A DNA stretch of 14,273 nucleotides, taken from assembly GCA_900551005.1 (NCBI GenBank), contig URUL01000053.1:1-14273 (forward strand), in the 5' to 3' direction. A model generated the notes under the pieces. The model was given only the letters and a program-made list of their open reading frames with translations. It was not told where the DNA came from and did no database searches. Positions 13,312 through 14,273 of this stretch are shown piece after piece. Position 1 is the first letter of the stretch. Each line of letters starts with the position of its first letter. This stretch comes from an uncultured Ruminococcus sp. (GTDB taxonomy: Bacteria > Bacillota > Clostridia > Oscillospirales > CAG-272). Both the position numbers and the translations under genes were made by a program.

Positions 13312-14174
13312 AAAAGATCTTGACAAGCAGATATTTTCCGCTTTGTGCAATGGGCGTCGTATCCGTTATACTCATGTGCTTTGCCACGGTGTATGATCTC
13401 GATATATCGATAGCGGCGGTAAGCGCGAGAGAATCGTCTGCCGTGCTTCATGCGGTGAGCTATGCGCTTCAGATCATAGGTGAATGGCCGGGACCTGTTT
13501 TCGGCTCGTTTGCCGCAGCGATCATTGTGCGTTCGCTTTCTGCCAAAGCGGAGAAATGCCGCGCTCTCGCATGGCGGCTTTCGGGCTTTGCTCTCGAATA
13601 TCTGCTGATGTTTTACTGCGTACGCGCCACGCTTAAGCCTTTTGCGGAATATAAAGAAGTTTTTCTCATATCGTGTATTCTTATACCTGCTTCGCTTGCT
13701 CTTATCATAACGAAGCTCACGGAAATTATTCCCGAAAAAACGCTTGCGGAGCTTTTTGTCCCTGCACTTGTGACGTTTTTTGCGGCACTTGCCGTGCTCG
13801 TGACCGTTCAGCTCATGAAAATGGTATGGGGAAGGATCCGCTTCAGGGAGTTCGGCGGGGACATCTCGCTTTTCGTCCCGTGGTATCGGATCAATTTCTT
13901 CTCGGGGCATAATTCTTTTCCTTCGGGGCATACGGCAAATATGGCGATTATTTTTGCCTTTCCACTCTGGCTTTCGGCAATAGGAAAGAGCCGCCGCACG
14001 GTAATATTCTCTTATATCGTGATAGGAATATGCACGGCGGCAATGGCGGTCAGCCGTATTTTCATCGGGGCGCATTTCCTTTCGGATATTACCGTGGGAT
14101 TTTATATTTCCTTTGCCGCGACACAAGCCGTGCGGCTTATCCTGAAAAAAATATATGAAAAGAAAGCCGGCTGA
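13308..14174 (+). CDS. PAP2-family membrane phosphatase
   Basis: This 288-residue multi-pass membrane protein (about six hydrophobic segments) carries the type 2 phosphatidic acid phosphatase motifs. FPSGHTA contains the PSGH motif (205-208). SRIFIGAHFLSD gives S249-R250-x5-H256-x3-D260, with the nucleophilic His256. The first motif K-x6-R-P is present as K171-x6-R178 but the Pro is Phe179. Members dephosphorylate lipid phosphates such as undecaprenyl pyrophosphate, phosphatidic acid or phosphatidylglycerol phosphate, usually at the outer membrane face; the substrate here is unknown. The start overlaps the ROK kinase stop (ATGA) and lacks a strong ribosome binding site, so translation is probably coupled. 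A terminator overlaps its stop codon. Confidence 0.9.
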   Translation: MKKILTSRYFPLCAMGVVSVILMCFATVYDLDISIAAVSARESSAVLHAVSYALQIIGEWPGPVFGSFAAAIIVRSLSAKAEKCRALAWRLSGFALEYLLMFYCVRATLKPFAEYKEVFLISCILIPASLALIITKLTEIIPEKTLAELFVPALVTFFAALAVLVTVQLMKMVWGRIRFREFGGDISLFVPWYRINFFSGHNSFPSGHTANMAIIFAFPLWLSAIGKSRRTVIFSYIVIGICTAAMAVSRIFIGAHFLSDITVGFYISFAATQAVRLILKKIYEKKAG

Positions 14175-14192
14175 ATTTCAGCCGGTTTTTTT
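14167..14192 (+). terminator. Rho-independent terminator overlapping the PAP2 stop codon
   Basis: CCGGCTG (14167-14173) pairs with CAGCCGG (14179-14185) around AATTT, followed by seven T. The TGA stop at 14172-14174 lies inside the hairpin, so the gene ends with almost no 3' UTR. Confidence 0.93.
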
Positions 14193-14250
14193 CGCCTGTC
14201 CGAAAAGTAACAAAAAAGCACCATGTACTTTTCGCTTGTCCGAAAAGTAC
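14191..14250. repeat. Direct and inverted repeats at the right edge
   Basis: TGTCCGAAAAGTA occurs at 14197-14209 and again at 14237-14249, inside a 19-nt near-repeat (one mismatch) spaced 40 nt apart. GTACTTTTCG (14225-14234) also forms a 10-bp inverted repeat with CGAAAAGTAC (14241-14250). The sequence is A-rich, non-coding, and continues beyond the window as CAAAAAG-type stretches. It may be part of a dispersed intergenic element. Confidence 0.7.
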
Positions 14251-14273
14251 GAAAAGGACAAAAAGAGGAAGGC

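Noticed and set aside
13299..14126. 275-residue minus-strand frame opposite the PAP2 gene
   Set aside because: It is an Arg/Lys-rich shadow frame without a domain; the plus-strand gene has complete PAP2 motifs and membrane segments.
14191..14250. CRISPR array
   Set aside because: There are only two copies of a short repeat at 40-nt spacing, the repeat is A-rich, and no cas genes are present.

Overview
The window looks like chromosomal DNA of a gut-type Clostridia bacterium (Firmicutes), probably near Oscillospiraceae/Ruminococcaceae. This is inferred from a Cys-type T-box leader, near-consensus SigA promoters with 17-nt spacers, strong GGAGG ribosome binding sites, a Thr-rich stalk on a surface lipoprotein, a DUF1292 (YrzB-like) gene and an ATP-dependent PEP carboxykinase. 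No phage genes, transposases, CRISPR arrays or defence genes are visible. The content is mostly housekeeping, with some less studied small genes and RNA leaders.

Layout. 1-541 (+) is the 3' part of a secreted LytM/M23 peptidase. 659-734 (+) is tRNA-Thr(GGT) with its own promoter and terminator. 931-3949 (+) is a likely three-gene unit: a Thr-stalked DUF4886 lipoprotein, an AEC-type transporter and a YbaK/EbsC-type aminoacyl-tRNA deacylase. It ends at a hairpin terminator that probably serves both strands. Genes from 4038 to 11949 are all on the minus strand. In transcription order they are pckA, then cysS-rimO-GNAT behind a T-box leader, then pgsA, a DUF1292 gene, and a GH27 alpha-galactosidase coupled to a 63-residue CxxC protein. 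pgsA, the DUF1292 gene and the alpha-galactosidase each have their own promoter. 12340-14174 (+) is a ROK sugar kinase overlapping a PAP2-family membrane phosphatase, expressed from a strong promoter through a leader with three hairpins.

How the genes fit together. cysS, rimO and the acetyltransferase should respond to uncharged tRNA-Cys through the T-box. The alpha-galactosidase has no signal peptide, so it should cleave imported alpha-galactosides in the cytoplasm. The ROK kinase could phosphorylate the released hexose, although the two loci are about 7 kb apart and not co-transcribed. pckA links C4 acids and PEP.

The observations most worth a second look are the structured leader of the ROK kinase (12227-12339), the lack of any visible promoter or terminator between pckA and the cysS T-box, the coupled CxxC mini-protein behind the alpha-galactosidase, and repeats at the right edge (14191-14250). 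I did not find convincing evidence for a wholly new multi-gene system.
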